A stretch of 64,000 nucleotides of DNA. Origin: Rhodoferax sp. GTDB lineage: Bacteria > Pseudomonadota > Gammaproteobacteria > Burkholderiales > Burkholderiaceae_C. How positions within the stretch are numbered: the first letter of the stretch is position 1; every line of letters starts with the position of its first letter. Position numbers and translations under genes: made by a program. The DNA lies in NCBI GenBank assembly GCA_020048895.1, contig JAIFLV010000020.1, forward strand, positions 33,455-97,454, given 5' to 3'. The notes under the pieces are model-generated. The model worked only from the letters and a program-made list of their open reading frames with translations. It was not told the DNA's origin and ran no database searches. Below, piece after piece: positions 8,448 to 16,356 of this stretch.

Positions 8448-9371
8448 TCAGACGGCTCCGGCAACAGGTTGAAGCTGCGCCTGCTTGTCGAGCCAGGCAG
8501 CGCTACGGCCACCGAGCTTGCGGTGCGTCAGATCTTCCGCAAGCGCGATAGCCACGCGCAACAGCCCCAGATCAATGCCCGTCTTGAACCCGCACTGCGT
8601 GGCCATGAGCACCAAGTCTTCGGTGGCCAAGTTACCGGCAGCTCCCGGAGCGAACGGGCAACCTCCCATGCCGCCCAGGCTGCTGTCAAATTTGCGGATC
8701 CCGGCCTCCATCGCAGCCCAGGCATTCGCCAATGCGAAGCCGCGGGTGTCATGAAAGTGTGCAGACAGCCGATCAGCGCCCCATTCGCGCGCGCAACGCC
8801 CCATCAGTTTCGCCACGGCGCGTGGATCGGCTGCACCAATGGTATCGGCAATGACTACCTCTCGCGCACCGGCCCGAACCATTTGCTCAACCAGTGCCAG
8901 CACGATGGCCGGGTCTACCGGTCCCTCAAAAGGACATTCAAATGCCACCGCAACATAAGCTTTTGTACGCATTCCTGCACCCACTGCGCCCTGCAGGGTT
9001 TCAGCACATACAGCGGTTGCCTGCGCCAGACTCATGTTAATGTTGCGCTGGTTCATGGTCTCGGTCGCCGACAACACCACAGCCACCTCGCGGACACCTG
9101 CGGCACGGGCGCGCTCCAAGCCTCGTAAATTGGGGACCAAGGCCGAATAATCCACCTGCGCTGCGTTTGGCAACAAGGGGAAAAGTTCATCGGCATCCGC
9201 CATTTGGGGCACTGCCTTGGGGGATACAAAGCTGGTGGCCTCGATGGACCGCACTCCCGCATCCACCAAGGCACGGACCAATCGCAACTTATCGGACCGA
9301 GCAACCAGCACTTTCTGATTCTGCAAGCCATCGCGCGGACCGACTTCATTGACCAACAGGACTTCGTCCAT
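8448..9371 (-). CDS. mvaB: Hydroxymethylglutaryl-CoA lyase family protein
   Basis: A 307-residue DRE-TIM-type metallolyase. The N-terminal metal/substrate motif NEVGPRDGLQNQ is at residues 8-19 and the metal-ligand segment SAHFHDTRGFALAN at about 217-230. The HMG-CoA lyase signature GMGGCPFAPGAAGNLATEDLV carries the catalytic Cys. The family cleaves HMG-CoA to acetyl-CoA and acetoacetate. No leucine-degradation genes are nearby, so a related branched 3-hydroxy-acyl-CoA in this pathway is possible. It is the first gene of the sigma-54 operon; GGAG precedes the ATG. The symbol is assigned by family only. Confidence 0.85.
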   Translation of the reverse strand: MDEVLLVNEVGPRDGLQNQKVLVARSDKLRLVRALVDAGVRSIEATSFVSPKAVPQMADADELFPLLPNAAQVDYSALVPNLRGLERARAAGVREVAVVLSATETMNQRNINMSLAQATAVCAETLQGAVGAGMRTKAYVAVAFECPFEGPVDPAIVLALVEQMVRAGAREVVIADTIGAADPRAVAKLMGRCAREWGADRLSAHFHDTRGFALANAWAAMEAGIRKFDSSLGGMGGCPFAPGAAGNLATEDLVLMATQCGFKTGIDLGLLRVAIALAEDLTHRKLGGRSAAWLDKQAQLQPVAGAV

Positions 9372-9419
9372 CCGTTACGCTCCTTCAGTGCCCAAAATTA
9401 CCATTCAGTACCCATTCGA

Positions 9420-9436
9420 CAGCAAGATCCCTGCCA
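9420..9436 (-). promoter_or_regulatory. Predicted sigma-54 promoter of the catabolic operon
   Basis: The minus strand reads TGGCAGGGATCTTGCTG: the -24 TGGCA and -12 TTGCT elements with consensus spacing. The first gene's ATG is about 49 bases downstream. TGAAACA boxes begin 99 bases upstream, a normal distance for a sigma-54 enhancer. The divergent neighbour encodes a sigma-54 activator. Together these make this promoter well supported without experiment. Confidence 0.75.
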
Positions 9437-9534
9437 GATGGTAGGGCTCAGCAGCTTCGGGTAGAACTGCTTCACTTCGCATGGGGTAGTCTTGCCACCT
9501 AAAGCGCACACGGATTGACGACACTGATGAATTG

Positions 9535-9617
9535 TGAAACATCGGCACGAATCCCGAAGCTTAAAGCCGCCAACATGTGAAACAATTGAAACAATTAATT
9601 GAACGCCTCTTGAAACA
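9535..9617. promoter_or_regulatory. Cluster of four TGAAACA boxes (upstream activating sequences)
   Basis: Copies lie at 9535-9541, 9578-9584, 9587-9593 and 9611-9617, all in the same orientation. They fill most of the 313-base intergenic region between the lyase gene and the regulator gene. The position suits both activation of the minus-strand operon and autoregulation of the regulator. No other gene or RNA is seen in this gap. Confidence 0.6.
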
Positions 9618-9684
9618 CTGACCATTAGAATCCCCTTCCCCCCCTCGCGCAGTGCTTTCGAACTTCCACCCAAGGAAACCAAAA

Positions 9685-11631
9685 ATGACATCCGGTAAAC
9701 TTCGTTCGCCACGTATTTGTGTGCTGAGTTACAACTCCCTCAGCCAGATGGTGCACACCGTGGTGTCCGAATTTGCCTCCCGTGCCGAGATTGAAGTGGT
9801 GGAGGTATTGCTGGATCAGGCGCTCACGTTGGGTTTGGATATTGAAAAGAACCGACGTGCCGATGTCATTATCACGGCCGGAGCGAATGCGGTATTGCTT
9901 CGTTCCGCATTGAGTCTGCCGGTCGTTGCCATCAAGGTGACCGGGTTCGATTTCCTGCTGGCACTTCAGCGGGCGCGCAAGGTGTCCGACCGGATTGGTG
10001 TCGGCGTTTTTCGCCAGAAAAGTCTTGAGCTTGAGACCGTAAAGGAACTACTCCAAGTCGAAGTCTCACAGCAAACTTACGAGACGCGTGCCGATGCACA
10101 GGAGAGTTTTCAAAGGTTGCACGATGAGGGCTATCAAGTGATTGTTGGCTCCAGTCTGGTGGTCGAAATGGCAGAGGGCAGCGGATTGACGGGCATCTTG
10201 ATCTATAGCCTGGAGTCGGTACGTCAGGCATTTGAAGAAGCCATTCAACTCGCTGAACTGGCCGTTCTCGAGGCAGCTCGATACGACAACCTCAACAGCG
10301 TGTTGCGTAACCTGCATGAGGCGGTACTGGCGGTCGATACCGAACATCGGGTCACTGCCATCAACCCCTTGATGGAGCGGGTACTGGGCGCCGTCAATGG
10401 GTCCGTTATCGGCCGGGCGCTCACCGAGTTTGACCCTTTGTTCTCGTTAACCAATGTGCTGTCTGATCGGGACGAGGCGGTAGATGTCGTTTTGCCGTAC
10501 GAGAACAAGACCTATCTCATGTCACGCACAGCGATTCGCGAGTCCGGCATCGTTACCGGTGCCATATTGACGCTGTACGATGCGCATGACATACAGCGTG
10601 CCGATACCGTGATGCGGTCCCAGCGCCGTCCGCGCAGCTTGACTGCCAAGTACCATTTCAGCCAGGTGGTTGGCGCGAGTCCCGCTCTGCGTCAGGCGCG
10701 GGCAGTGGCGCAGCGATGTGCACAAAGCGATTCCACGGTTCTTATCACCGGTGAAAGTGGCACTGGAAAAGAGTTGTTTGCCCAGGCCATTCATAACGCG
10801 GGCGGACGCAATGGCAAGCCGTTTGTAGCTCTGAATTGCGCCGCATTCCCAGAGTCTTTGCTGGAAAGCGAATTGTTCGGCTATGACGATGGGGCATTCA
10901 CCGGTTCACGCAAAGGTGGCAAGGCGGGGTTGTTCGAAACTGCCCATACCGGTACGATATTTCTGGATGAAATAGGTGACATGCCGGTGTCCTTGCAGAC
11001 GCGCCTGCTGCGTGTGTTGCAGGAGCGCGAAGTAGTGAGGCTCGGCAGCCTGCAGCCTATACCCATTGATGTTCGCGTCATTGCCGCGACGCACTGCCAT
11101 CTGCCCGATCGCATTGAGCGCGGCACGTTCAGGGCCGATCTCTACTATCGCATCAATATCCTGAGGGTCTCACTTCCAGCACTTCGAGACAGACCCGAGG
11201 ACATCGGCAGCTTGGCGCTGCAACTGCTTTTTTCAGCGTTGCGGCGCCAGGGATGCAGCTTGCCAGCGGACCAACTCCTGGCACCCTTGTTACCCGTTAT
11301 AGTCAAATATACATGGCCGGGTAACGTGCGTGAACTTGAAAACATCATGGAGCGATTTGCGGTCTACGCCAGTGCATCCGGGACAGCCAACGCGGTTGAC
11401 TACCCAACCTTTATGCTCGAGATCGCAGAGTTAAGCGTCATGCCCGCCGAATCCAGACTGGCGCAACCACCCGCTGCATCCTATCCAGAGACTCCGATCA
11501 AGATCGATAAAGCTGCAATCATCAGTGCTTTGACGCACGCTGGTGGTAACAAGCAGATCGCCGCATCACGGCTGGGCATCAGCCGCACAACATTGTGGCG
11601 AAAGATTCGTGAGGAGCAACTCGAAGACTAG
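9685..11631 (+). CDS. PrpR-type sigma-54-dependent transcriptional activator
   Basis: A 648-residue regulator. The N-terminal PrpR_N sensing domain occupies about 1-185 (ICVLSYNSLSQMV, DVIITAGANAVLLRS, GIGVFRQKSLELE-like region). A PAS-like segment follows (LHEAVLAVDTEHRVTAINPLMERVLG). The AAA+ sigma-54 interaction domain has Walker A GESGTGKE near 356, Walker B GTIFLDEIGD and the GAFTGA loop changed to GAFTGS near 403-408. A Fis-type HTH ends the protein (GGNKQIAASRLGISRTTLWRKI). AAGGAAA fixes the ATG at 9685. PrpR_N domains bind small organic acids or CoA-pathway intermediates. It is the probable activator of all flanking sigma-54 promoters. Confidence 0.92.
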   Translation: MTSGKLRSPRICVLSYNSLSQMVHTVVSEFASRAEIEVVEVLLDQALTLGLDIEKNRRADVIITAGANAVLLRSALSLPVVAIKVTGFDFLLALQRARKVSDRIGVGVFRQKSLELETVKELLQVEVSQQTYETRADAQESFQRLHDEGYQVIVGSSLVVEMAEGSGLTGILIYSLESVRQAFEEAIQLAELAVLEAARYDNLNSVLRNLHEAVLAVDTEHRVTAINPLMERVLGAVNGSVIGRALTEFDPLFSLTNVLSDRDEAVDVVLPYENKTYLMSRTAIRESGIVTGAILTLYDAHDIQRADTVMRSQRRPRSLTAKYHFSQVVGASPALRQARAVAQRCAQSDSTVLITGESGTGKELFAQAIHNAGGRNGKPFVALNCAAFPESLLESELFGYDDGAFTGSRKGGKAGLFETAHTGTIFLDEIGDMPVSLQTRLLRVLQEREVVRLGSLQPIPIDVRVIAATHCHLPDRIERGTFRADLYYRINILRVSLPALRDRPEDIGSLALQLLFSALRRQGCSLPADQLLAPLLPVIVKYTWPGNVRELENIMERFAVYASASGTANAVDYPTFMLEIAELSVMPAESRLAQPPAASYPETPIKIDKAAIISALTHAGGNKQIAASRLGISRTTLWRKIREEQLED

Positions 11632-11790
11632 TAGTCCGTTTCATCAAAAACGTTACGAAATGAAATCGATGGATTTTTCAGGCTGGCTAGGCGTGAGGAG
11701 GCGACATAGCCGTAGCTATGGCAACGACGAACAACAACGCCGGACGGGAAAAGGCACGATTTCATGTAAGCGTTTTGGTGAAACGGACTA
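11632..11790. mobile_element. MITE-like element with ~38-bp terminal inverted repeats
   Basis: A 159-base non-coding element. The left end TAGTCCGTTTCATCAAAAAC and right end TTTTGGTGAAACGGACTA are inverted repeats that extend imperfectly about 38 bases inward to GAAATCG/CGATTTC. It is flanked by CTAG (11628-11631 and 11791-11794), a likely 4-base target duplication; because CTAG is palindromic, part could belong to the repeat. The interior contains the hairpin CATAGC-CGTA-GCTATG. It encodes no protein. It inserted exactly at the regulator's stop codon and sits just upstream of the amidohydrolase promoter. Confidence 0.8.
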
Positions 11791-11827
11791 CTAGGGTGGA
11801 TCAGTCTGCTTGCAGTCGTACCTCGGA

Positions 11828-11842
11828 TGGCACGATTTCTGC
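11828..11842 (+). promoter_or_regulatory. Predicted sigma-54 promoter of the amidohydrolase gene
   Basis: TGGCACGATTTCTGC has a perfect -24 element and correct spacing, with one mismatch at -12 (CTGC for TTGC). The ATG is 40 bases downstream. The only TGAAAC/GTTTCA half-sites upstream are in the terminal repeats of the MITE (around 11637 and 11779). Confidence 0.55.
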
Positions 11843-11881
11843 GTGAAAGCGCTCATCGTGCAGTTTAGAAAATAGGCAATC

Positions 11882-12739
11882 ATGGCATTTGACATTTTGG
11901 CGATTGACGCAGTCGTCAACATTTGGACCAAAGAGGCTCTCGCAAACCGACCTGAGCGAAAGAGTTTTTACGTTGACAAGATGCGTGTGGGAGACGGCAC
12001 GTTTGGTGGTGTCAGCCTTGAGGAAATGATCGGTCGCATGGACGCTGCGGGAATCGAGCGATCGTTTCTGATAGCCGCCAAAGTGGGTGTGAAGCACCAC
12101 CCGGCCTGCTATCAGGTCCCGTACGCACTGGTAGCGGATGCGGTGCAAAAATATCCGGAGCGTTTTTCGGGTCTGGCAGGCGTCGACCCGACCGAGGGAA
12201 TGGCGGGTGTTCGTGAACTGGAAAAGTCGGTACGGGAATACGGTTTTATCGGTGCCCATAGCTACCCTCACTGGTTTGAGCTCGCACCCGACCATGCGAA
12301 GTACTACCCCTTTTACGCCAAATGCGTAGAACTCGATATTCCAATCCAATTACAGGTTGGGCAATCGATGGTCTATGACGCCTCCTACCCTCGTCGAAGT
12401 GTGGGTCGACCAATCTCATTGGACTCGGTGGCCTGTGATTTCCCAGAATTGAAATTAGTAGGTATTCATGTCGGTATTCCATGGACGGACGAGATGATCG
12501 CAATGGCCTGGAAGCACAGGAACGTCTATATTGGTTGCGATGCGCATCGGCCCACTTATTGGCCAGAATCGTTTGTCAAGTTCATTAATAGTTATGGACA
12601 AGACAAAGTGATTTTTGGAACTGACTTTCCGGTACTGCCGTTCGAACAAACGCGTTCTGACATCGAAGCACTGGGTCTAAAGCCTGCAGCTCTGCGCAAG
12701 TTGCTGCGTGATAACGCAGTAAGCGTTTACAAGCTGTAG
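11882..12739 (+). CDS. Amidohydrolase-2 family protein lacking the N-terminal HxH
   Basis: A 285-residue TIM-barrel protein of the amidohydrolase_2 (ACMSD/gamma-resorcylate decarboxylase-like) group. Recognisable parts are RFSGLAGVDPTEGMAGVRELE, the barrel His near residue 196 (GIHVGIPWTDEM), MAWKHRNVYIGCDAH, and the late Asp near 247 (KVIFGTDFPVLPF). The N-terminal metal pair is absent: where IDxHxH is expected it reads IDAVVNIW. Members with this change exist, but their metal use is uncertain. The family hydrolyses or decarboxylates. It probably belongs to the regulon through its sigma-54 promoter. Confidence 0.82.
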   Translation: MAFDILAIDAVVNIWTKEALANRPERKSFYVDKMRVGDGTFGGVSLEEMIGRMDAAGIERSFLIAAKVGVKHHPACYQVPYALVADAVQKYPERFSGLAGVDPTEGMAGVRELEKSVREYGFIGAHSYPHWFELAPDHAKYYPFYAKCVELDIPIQLQVGQSMVYDASYPRRSVGRPISLDSVACDFPELKLVGIHVGIPWTDEMIAMAWKHRNVYIGCDAHRPTYWPESFVKFINSYGQDKVIFGTDFPVLPFEQTRSDIEALGLKPAALRKLLRDNAVSVYKL

Positions 12740-12758
12740 TTCGGCACCGCCCTGATCG

Positions 12759-12777
12759 TCTGGGGATTTCCCCCAGA
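12759..12777 (+). terminator. Weak hairpin after the amidohydrolase gene
   Basis: TCTGGGG and CCCCAGA pair around a 5-base loop, 20 bases after the stop codon. There is no following T tract, so it may only protect the transcript end. Confidence 0.35.
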
Positions 12778-12893
12778 ACAGGCACGGGCAAATTCAATCA
12801 CATAGAGGCTCCGGCCACCGCAGGTCGCTGTCTGACGCAATCACTCTGATCCCAGTTCACACAGTTGAATGTGTCGGTGTCCAAAAAAAGGAC

Positions 12894-12923
12894 GTAAAAA
12901 AAGGTGGCACCACCGGTGCCACC
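12894..12923 (-). terminator. Rho-independent terminator of the TonB receptor gene
   Basis: A nine-base-pair stem (GGTGGCACC / GGTGCCACC, loop ACC on the plus strand) is followed on the minus strand by a run of seven Ts. It starts about 25 bases after the receptor stop codon. A textbook intrinsic terminator. Confidence 0.9.
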
Positions 12924-12947
12924 AACCCTTAGAGAATACCGTGTGAA

Positions 12948-15383
12948 TTAGAAGTCGTATGTGAGGGTGACTCCCGCCTGTCGCAAACGCGGCAGAAAAT
13001 CGACAGACGTCAGCCGGAAAAACGCGGGATCACGGTAGCGGAAACCATTGACCGAAGTTTTGTCATCGGTTGCGTTCTTGACCCAGCCCGTAACACGCCA
13101 ACCTGGCCCTCGTATGCCGGCACTCAGGTTCACATGGGTAAATGGATCAGCCCAAATGGTATTTTGCAACTCAGCATAGCGACGTGACTGATAAATCACG
13201 TCTGTACGACCGAAGAAGCGAAGGTTGTCAACCGAGATCGGGAAATCTACCGCCACCGACATCGCTGCAGAATGCTGCGGAGTGCGTGGCAGCTTAAAGC
13301 CTGCCACCGAACGGTTGCCGCCATAAACAGTTCCTTGGGTGGTTTCAGTGCCTTCATCCGCGATCGCATCGGTATAGGCGTAATTCCCAGAGAGGGTCAA
13401 CCAGCGCGTGGCGCGGTAGGTCCCGTCCAATTCAAAACCCTGGGTATGCGCTTTGCCAACATTGTTAACAATGGTCGCCGTCGTCTGCAATCCGCTCACC
13501 GGGTCGATCCGGGTAGCAAGGTTAGACAACTGCAGGCCATCAATCTCATTGCGGAACAGTGAAGCGTTAAATGCCAGGCGTTTGTTATCAAGCAAGGTTT
13601 TGAACCCAATCTCATACGACTGGATCTTCTCTCCGTCATAAGTGAACGTGCTAGCTGGCAGACCGGCAGACGCGTTGAAACCTCCGCTCTTGCTACCTCG
13701 AGCTGACTGCGCATAGAGCATCGTGTCCTGATTCATTTTGTAGTCGAAGGTCACACGCGGCGAAAAATCGGTGAAGGTTTGGCTGCCTTGAATAGCACAG
13801 ACCTCACCAGCAACACAGGTGCCGGACGTGACTTTAGCGATCCCCAGCGGCGTTCCCCCAACTTCTACCGTCTCCTTGTTGTAGCGACCTTCCAGCGAAA
13901 CGCGCATAGATTTGTCGATCTCGTATTGCAGGCGACCAAATGGGGCCACATTGCTGGTACTGGTAGTCGATTTTGCGACCATTGGATCGGCGGTTACCTG
14001 ACCTTTGGAGTCACGCAGGATCACGCCACTGCCGATGCCACTGGTATCTTCCTTGTAAACAAATGCCCCCACCAACCAAGTGAGGGGCTGGGTCTGGGGC
14101 GAAGCCAAACGCAGTTCTTGGGTGTAGTAGGTCATCTCATCACGGTTGTAACTCAGCCATGAAGTGCCAAAAATAGAAAATCGACCGCCTGCGTACGACT
14201 CATCAACGCCATTGTTGGTATTCTGGCGGGTGTAGGACGACTGTGAGGTCAACGTATAACCGTTGTCAAAACGGTAGTTGAATGTGAGCGCTGTCTGTGT
14301 CGTCTGACGATCCAATCCAGCAACATTGCCGTAGTTGGTGCCGGTTTTGGGATCCGTGTAGTTGGCGAGATCAGCTGTGTTCAAGCGCACGATCGCGTCG
14401 GCCAAAATCGACGGGCCGCATGGCCAGCCATTGAGGCGGTTGGAAGCACTTGGCGCCACTGCCCCATCGGGGATACCTGCAGCATTGTTGCCGACTATGT
14501 TAATGGTCTTGCCATCGCACACGCCACCATTGGGGACGTTGGTGGATCCGTTTTGACTGGTGACAGCACCGCCGGCTTGTGTTGGCACAGGGCGATTCAC
14601 CGCCGCAAACTGTCCATCCCTGATGCTGGACGTGTTCAGTGAAAGCAGCGCATCAAAAGCCTTGCTTGGGGTAAACAGCAATTGCACGTTGGCCGCATTT
14701 GTACGCTCTTCACCAATCTTCTGATCGGTTAGCGAGTTCGTGTATTGACCGCCGAACTGGTGATGCTTGGCAGTGACTCTTGCAGCAAGAACGTCCTTTA
14801 AAACAGGAAAGGAAATCGCACCAAAAATCGATGATTCACCCGCTTGTCCACCGGTCACAGACACCCGCCCCTCCACTTCATGCGAAGGCTTTACTGTGAC
14901 ATAGTTGATAGCACCGGCATAGGTGGAACGACCGTACAGCGCAGACTGCGGGCCTTTGATGACTTCAACCCGCTCTGCGTCATCAAGCAACAGCCCCAAA
15001 GCGCCGTAACGCTGATACACACCGTCGACGAAAACCGAAGTCGCCTGCGGCGCCGTAGGAATCAGCGTCGTTATTCCGCGCACTACCGGACGTTCACCTA
15101 CACGCCCAAGATCGGCGGTGTAGCTCAAGCCAGGCGTGTACTGCGACAACTCGGCGATCGACGTGATCGAGCGTTCTTCGAGATCCTTGCCCGAGAGAGC
15201 CTGAATGGACAGCGGCACCTCCTGCAGGCTCTCGCCGACTCGGCGGGCAGTTACCACTACCTTACCCAATTGCCCGGTATCGGCCGCAGCCTCCTGGCCG
15301 GCGGACGTTGGAGCGGTTTGCGCCATAACCTGGCAAGTTGCTAACGCCACAGCAGTCATCAAAAAAGGCTTGAACTTACGCAT
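12948..15383 (-). CDS. TonB-dependent outer-membrane receptor
   Basis: An 811-residue protein with a signal peptide ending near VMAQ (about residue 21). A short TonB-box region is followed by a plug domain (GKVVVTARRVGESLQEVPLSIQALSGKDLEER, about 40-75; VEVIKGPQSALYGRSTYAGAINYV). A long beta-barrel ends in LTYDF with the terminal Phe required for outer-membrane insertion. The sequence type is that of receptors for organic nutrients rather than classic siderophore receptors; this is an impression, not proof. It has its own sigma-54 promoter and activator-type inverted repeats, so it is probably co-regulated with the catabolic operon and imports its substrate. Confidence 0.92.
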   Translation of the reverse strand: MRKFKPFLMTAVALATCQVMAQTAPTSAGQEAAADTGQLGKVVVTARRVGESLQEVPLSIQALSGKDLEERSITSIAELSQYTPGLSYTADLGRVGERPVVRGITTLIPTAPQATSVFVDGVYQRYGALGLLLDDAERVEVIKGPQSALYGRSTYAGAINYVTVKPSHEVEGRVSVTGGQAGESSIFGAISFPVLKDVLAARVTAKHHQFGGQYTNSLTDQKIGEERTNAANVQLLFTPSKAFDALLSLNTSSIRDGQFAAVNRPVPTQAGGAVTSQNGSTNVPNGGVCDGKTINIVGNNAAGIPDGAVAPSASNRLNGWPCGPSILADAIVRLNTADLANYTDPKTGTNYGNVAGLDRQTTQTALTFNYRFDNGYTLTSQSSYTRQNTNNGVDESYAGGRFSIFGTSWLSYNRDEMTYYTQELRLASPQTQPLTWLVGAFVYKEDTSGIGSGVILRDSKGQVTADPMVAKSTTSTSNVAPFGRLQYEIDKSMRVSLEGRYNKETVEVGGTPLGIAKVTSGTCVAGEVCAIQGSQTFTDFSPRVTFDYKMNQDTMLYAQSARGSKSGGFNASAGLPASTFTYDGEKIQSYEIGFKTLLDNKRLAFNASLFRNEIDGLQLSNLATRIDPVSGLQTTATIVNNVGKAHTQGFELDGTYRATRWLTLSGNYAYTDAIADEGTETTQGTVYGGNRSVAGFKLPRTPQHSAAMSVAVDFPISVDNLRFFGRTDVIYQSRRYAELQNTIWADPFTHVNLSAGIRGPGWRVTGWVKNATDDKTSVNGFRYRDPAFFRLTSVDFLPRLRQAGVTLTYDF

Positions 15384-15442
15384 TCATTTCTCCAGCAAGT
15401 TAATTGTTCCGGTTGTAAATAGCAGGGCAACAGACCGAGTAA

Positions 15443-15459
15443 TAGCAACATTCGTACCA
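15443..15459 (-). promoter_or_regulatory. Predicted sigma-54 promoter of the TonB receptor
   Basis: The minus strand reads TGGTACGAATGTTGCTA, a full match to TGGYACG-N4-TTGCW. The ATG is about 60 bases downstream. Inverted repeats of TGAAAC lie 68-108 bases upstream. Confidence 0.75.
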
Positions 15460-15526
15460 CGAAACAAGGTGCCAACTTTGCCAAAAGGTGGTTTGAATCT
15501 TGGCTTCGAGCCTGGTTTTCGAGTTT

Positions 15527-15567
15527 TGAAACTGTTTCAATCAGTCGATGAAACGCACATTGTTTCA
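15527..15567. promoter_or_regulatory. Two TGAAAC/GTTTCA inverted repeats (activator sites)
   Basis: The perfect palindrome TGAAACTGTTTCA is at 15527-15539. A wider inverted repeat TGAAACGCACATTGTTTCA is at 15549-15567. The half-sites are those seen at 328-355 and 9535-9617. The first bases of both repeats are 22 apart, about two helical turns. The rest of the 379-base gap up to 15762 shows no gene that I can support. Confidence 0.6.
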
Positions 15568-15762
15568 ATTGATCAGCGCATACGATCGATTCGATACCGC
15601 CTGGTCAATTCATCCTATTAGTGACAACGGGAAAGCACCCCTGCGTAGCACCTCATTTTGTGAAGGAAACAAGGTCACGGCGTCCGTACTATATGCGCGA
15701 ATTGCTATCACAATAATAGCGAACTCTATTGGCATGGCCAGGTTTGGGGTGGCCATTGGGGG

Positions 15763-16224
15763 TCAGGCAAGAGGCAAAGCGGTGGTGAATTTGATCTCTT
15801 CCATCGAAAAAGCAGACGAAACGCTCGTCAAATCCGCCATCTTGATGAGTCTTTTGTAAATTTTGTCATAGCCGTCGATATCGGACGTTACAACCTTCAG
15901 TAGATAGTCTACGTCGCCACTCATACGGTGAAATTCAACTACCTCGGGCAATGAAATAACCGCAGCTGCAAACTGTTCAAGCCACTTTTCATCGTGGCGC
16001 GCTGTGCGGACGCTAACGAAGACCGTTACCGGCAAACCAAGCTTCTTCCGATTCAGTAGCGCCACACGGCTTTCGATGATGCCGTCATCTTCCAGTCGCT
16101 TCAACCGCTTCCAGCATGGCGTTGTGGACAATCCGACACGCTCACTCAAGGAGGCAATGGAAAGCGACCCGTCCGTTTGAAGCACGGACAGAATTGCGAC
16201 ATCGATACGATTAAGTTTATTCAT
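15763..16224 (-). CDS. Lrp/AsnC-family transcriptional regulator
   Basis: A 153-residue protein. The N-terminal winged HTH spans about 1-60 (LNRIDVAILSVLQTDGSLSIASLSERVGLSTTPCWKRLKRLEDDGII). The C-terminal RAM/ActR ligand domain follows (VTVFVSVRT, LPEVVEFHRMSGDVDYLLKVV). It is divergent from a cysteine-synthase-like gene with 132 bases between the starts. Lrp-type regulators beside such genes often sense amino acids, and cysteine would be a natural guess here. The target gene is now broken (see next entry). Confidence 0.92.
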   Translation of the reverse strand: MNKLNRIDVAILSVLQTDGSLSIASLSERVGLSTTPCWKRLKRLEDDGIIESRVALLNRKKLGLPVTVFVSVRTARHDEKWLEQFAAAVISLPEVVEFHRMSGDVDYLLKVVTSDIDGYDKIYKRLIKMADLTSVSSAFSMEEIKFTTALPLA

Positions 16225-16356
16225 TCTTCAATCCAGAAAATTTCAGCACATTCATGCTACATATTGACTATATCTCAGGCATTTTAGGGACGTTTTTGAC
16301 GAGATGACAGGTCACACTCAGGCTTAGGCATACTTCAATATGATCGCGGAAAACAG

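Noticed and set aside
8448..9371. The lyase as part of a leucine-degradation (liu) cluster
   Set aside because: No isovaleryl-CoA dehydrogenase, methylcrotonyl-CoA carboxylase or enoyl-CoA hydratase gene is nearby, and its promoter is of the sigma-54 regulon.
376..15383. The island as a prophage or integrative element
   Set aside because: No integrase, tRNA attachment site or phage gene was seen; only a MITE is present.
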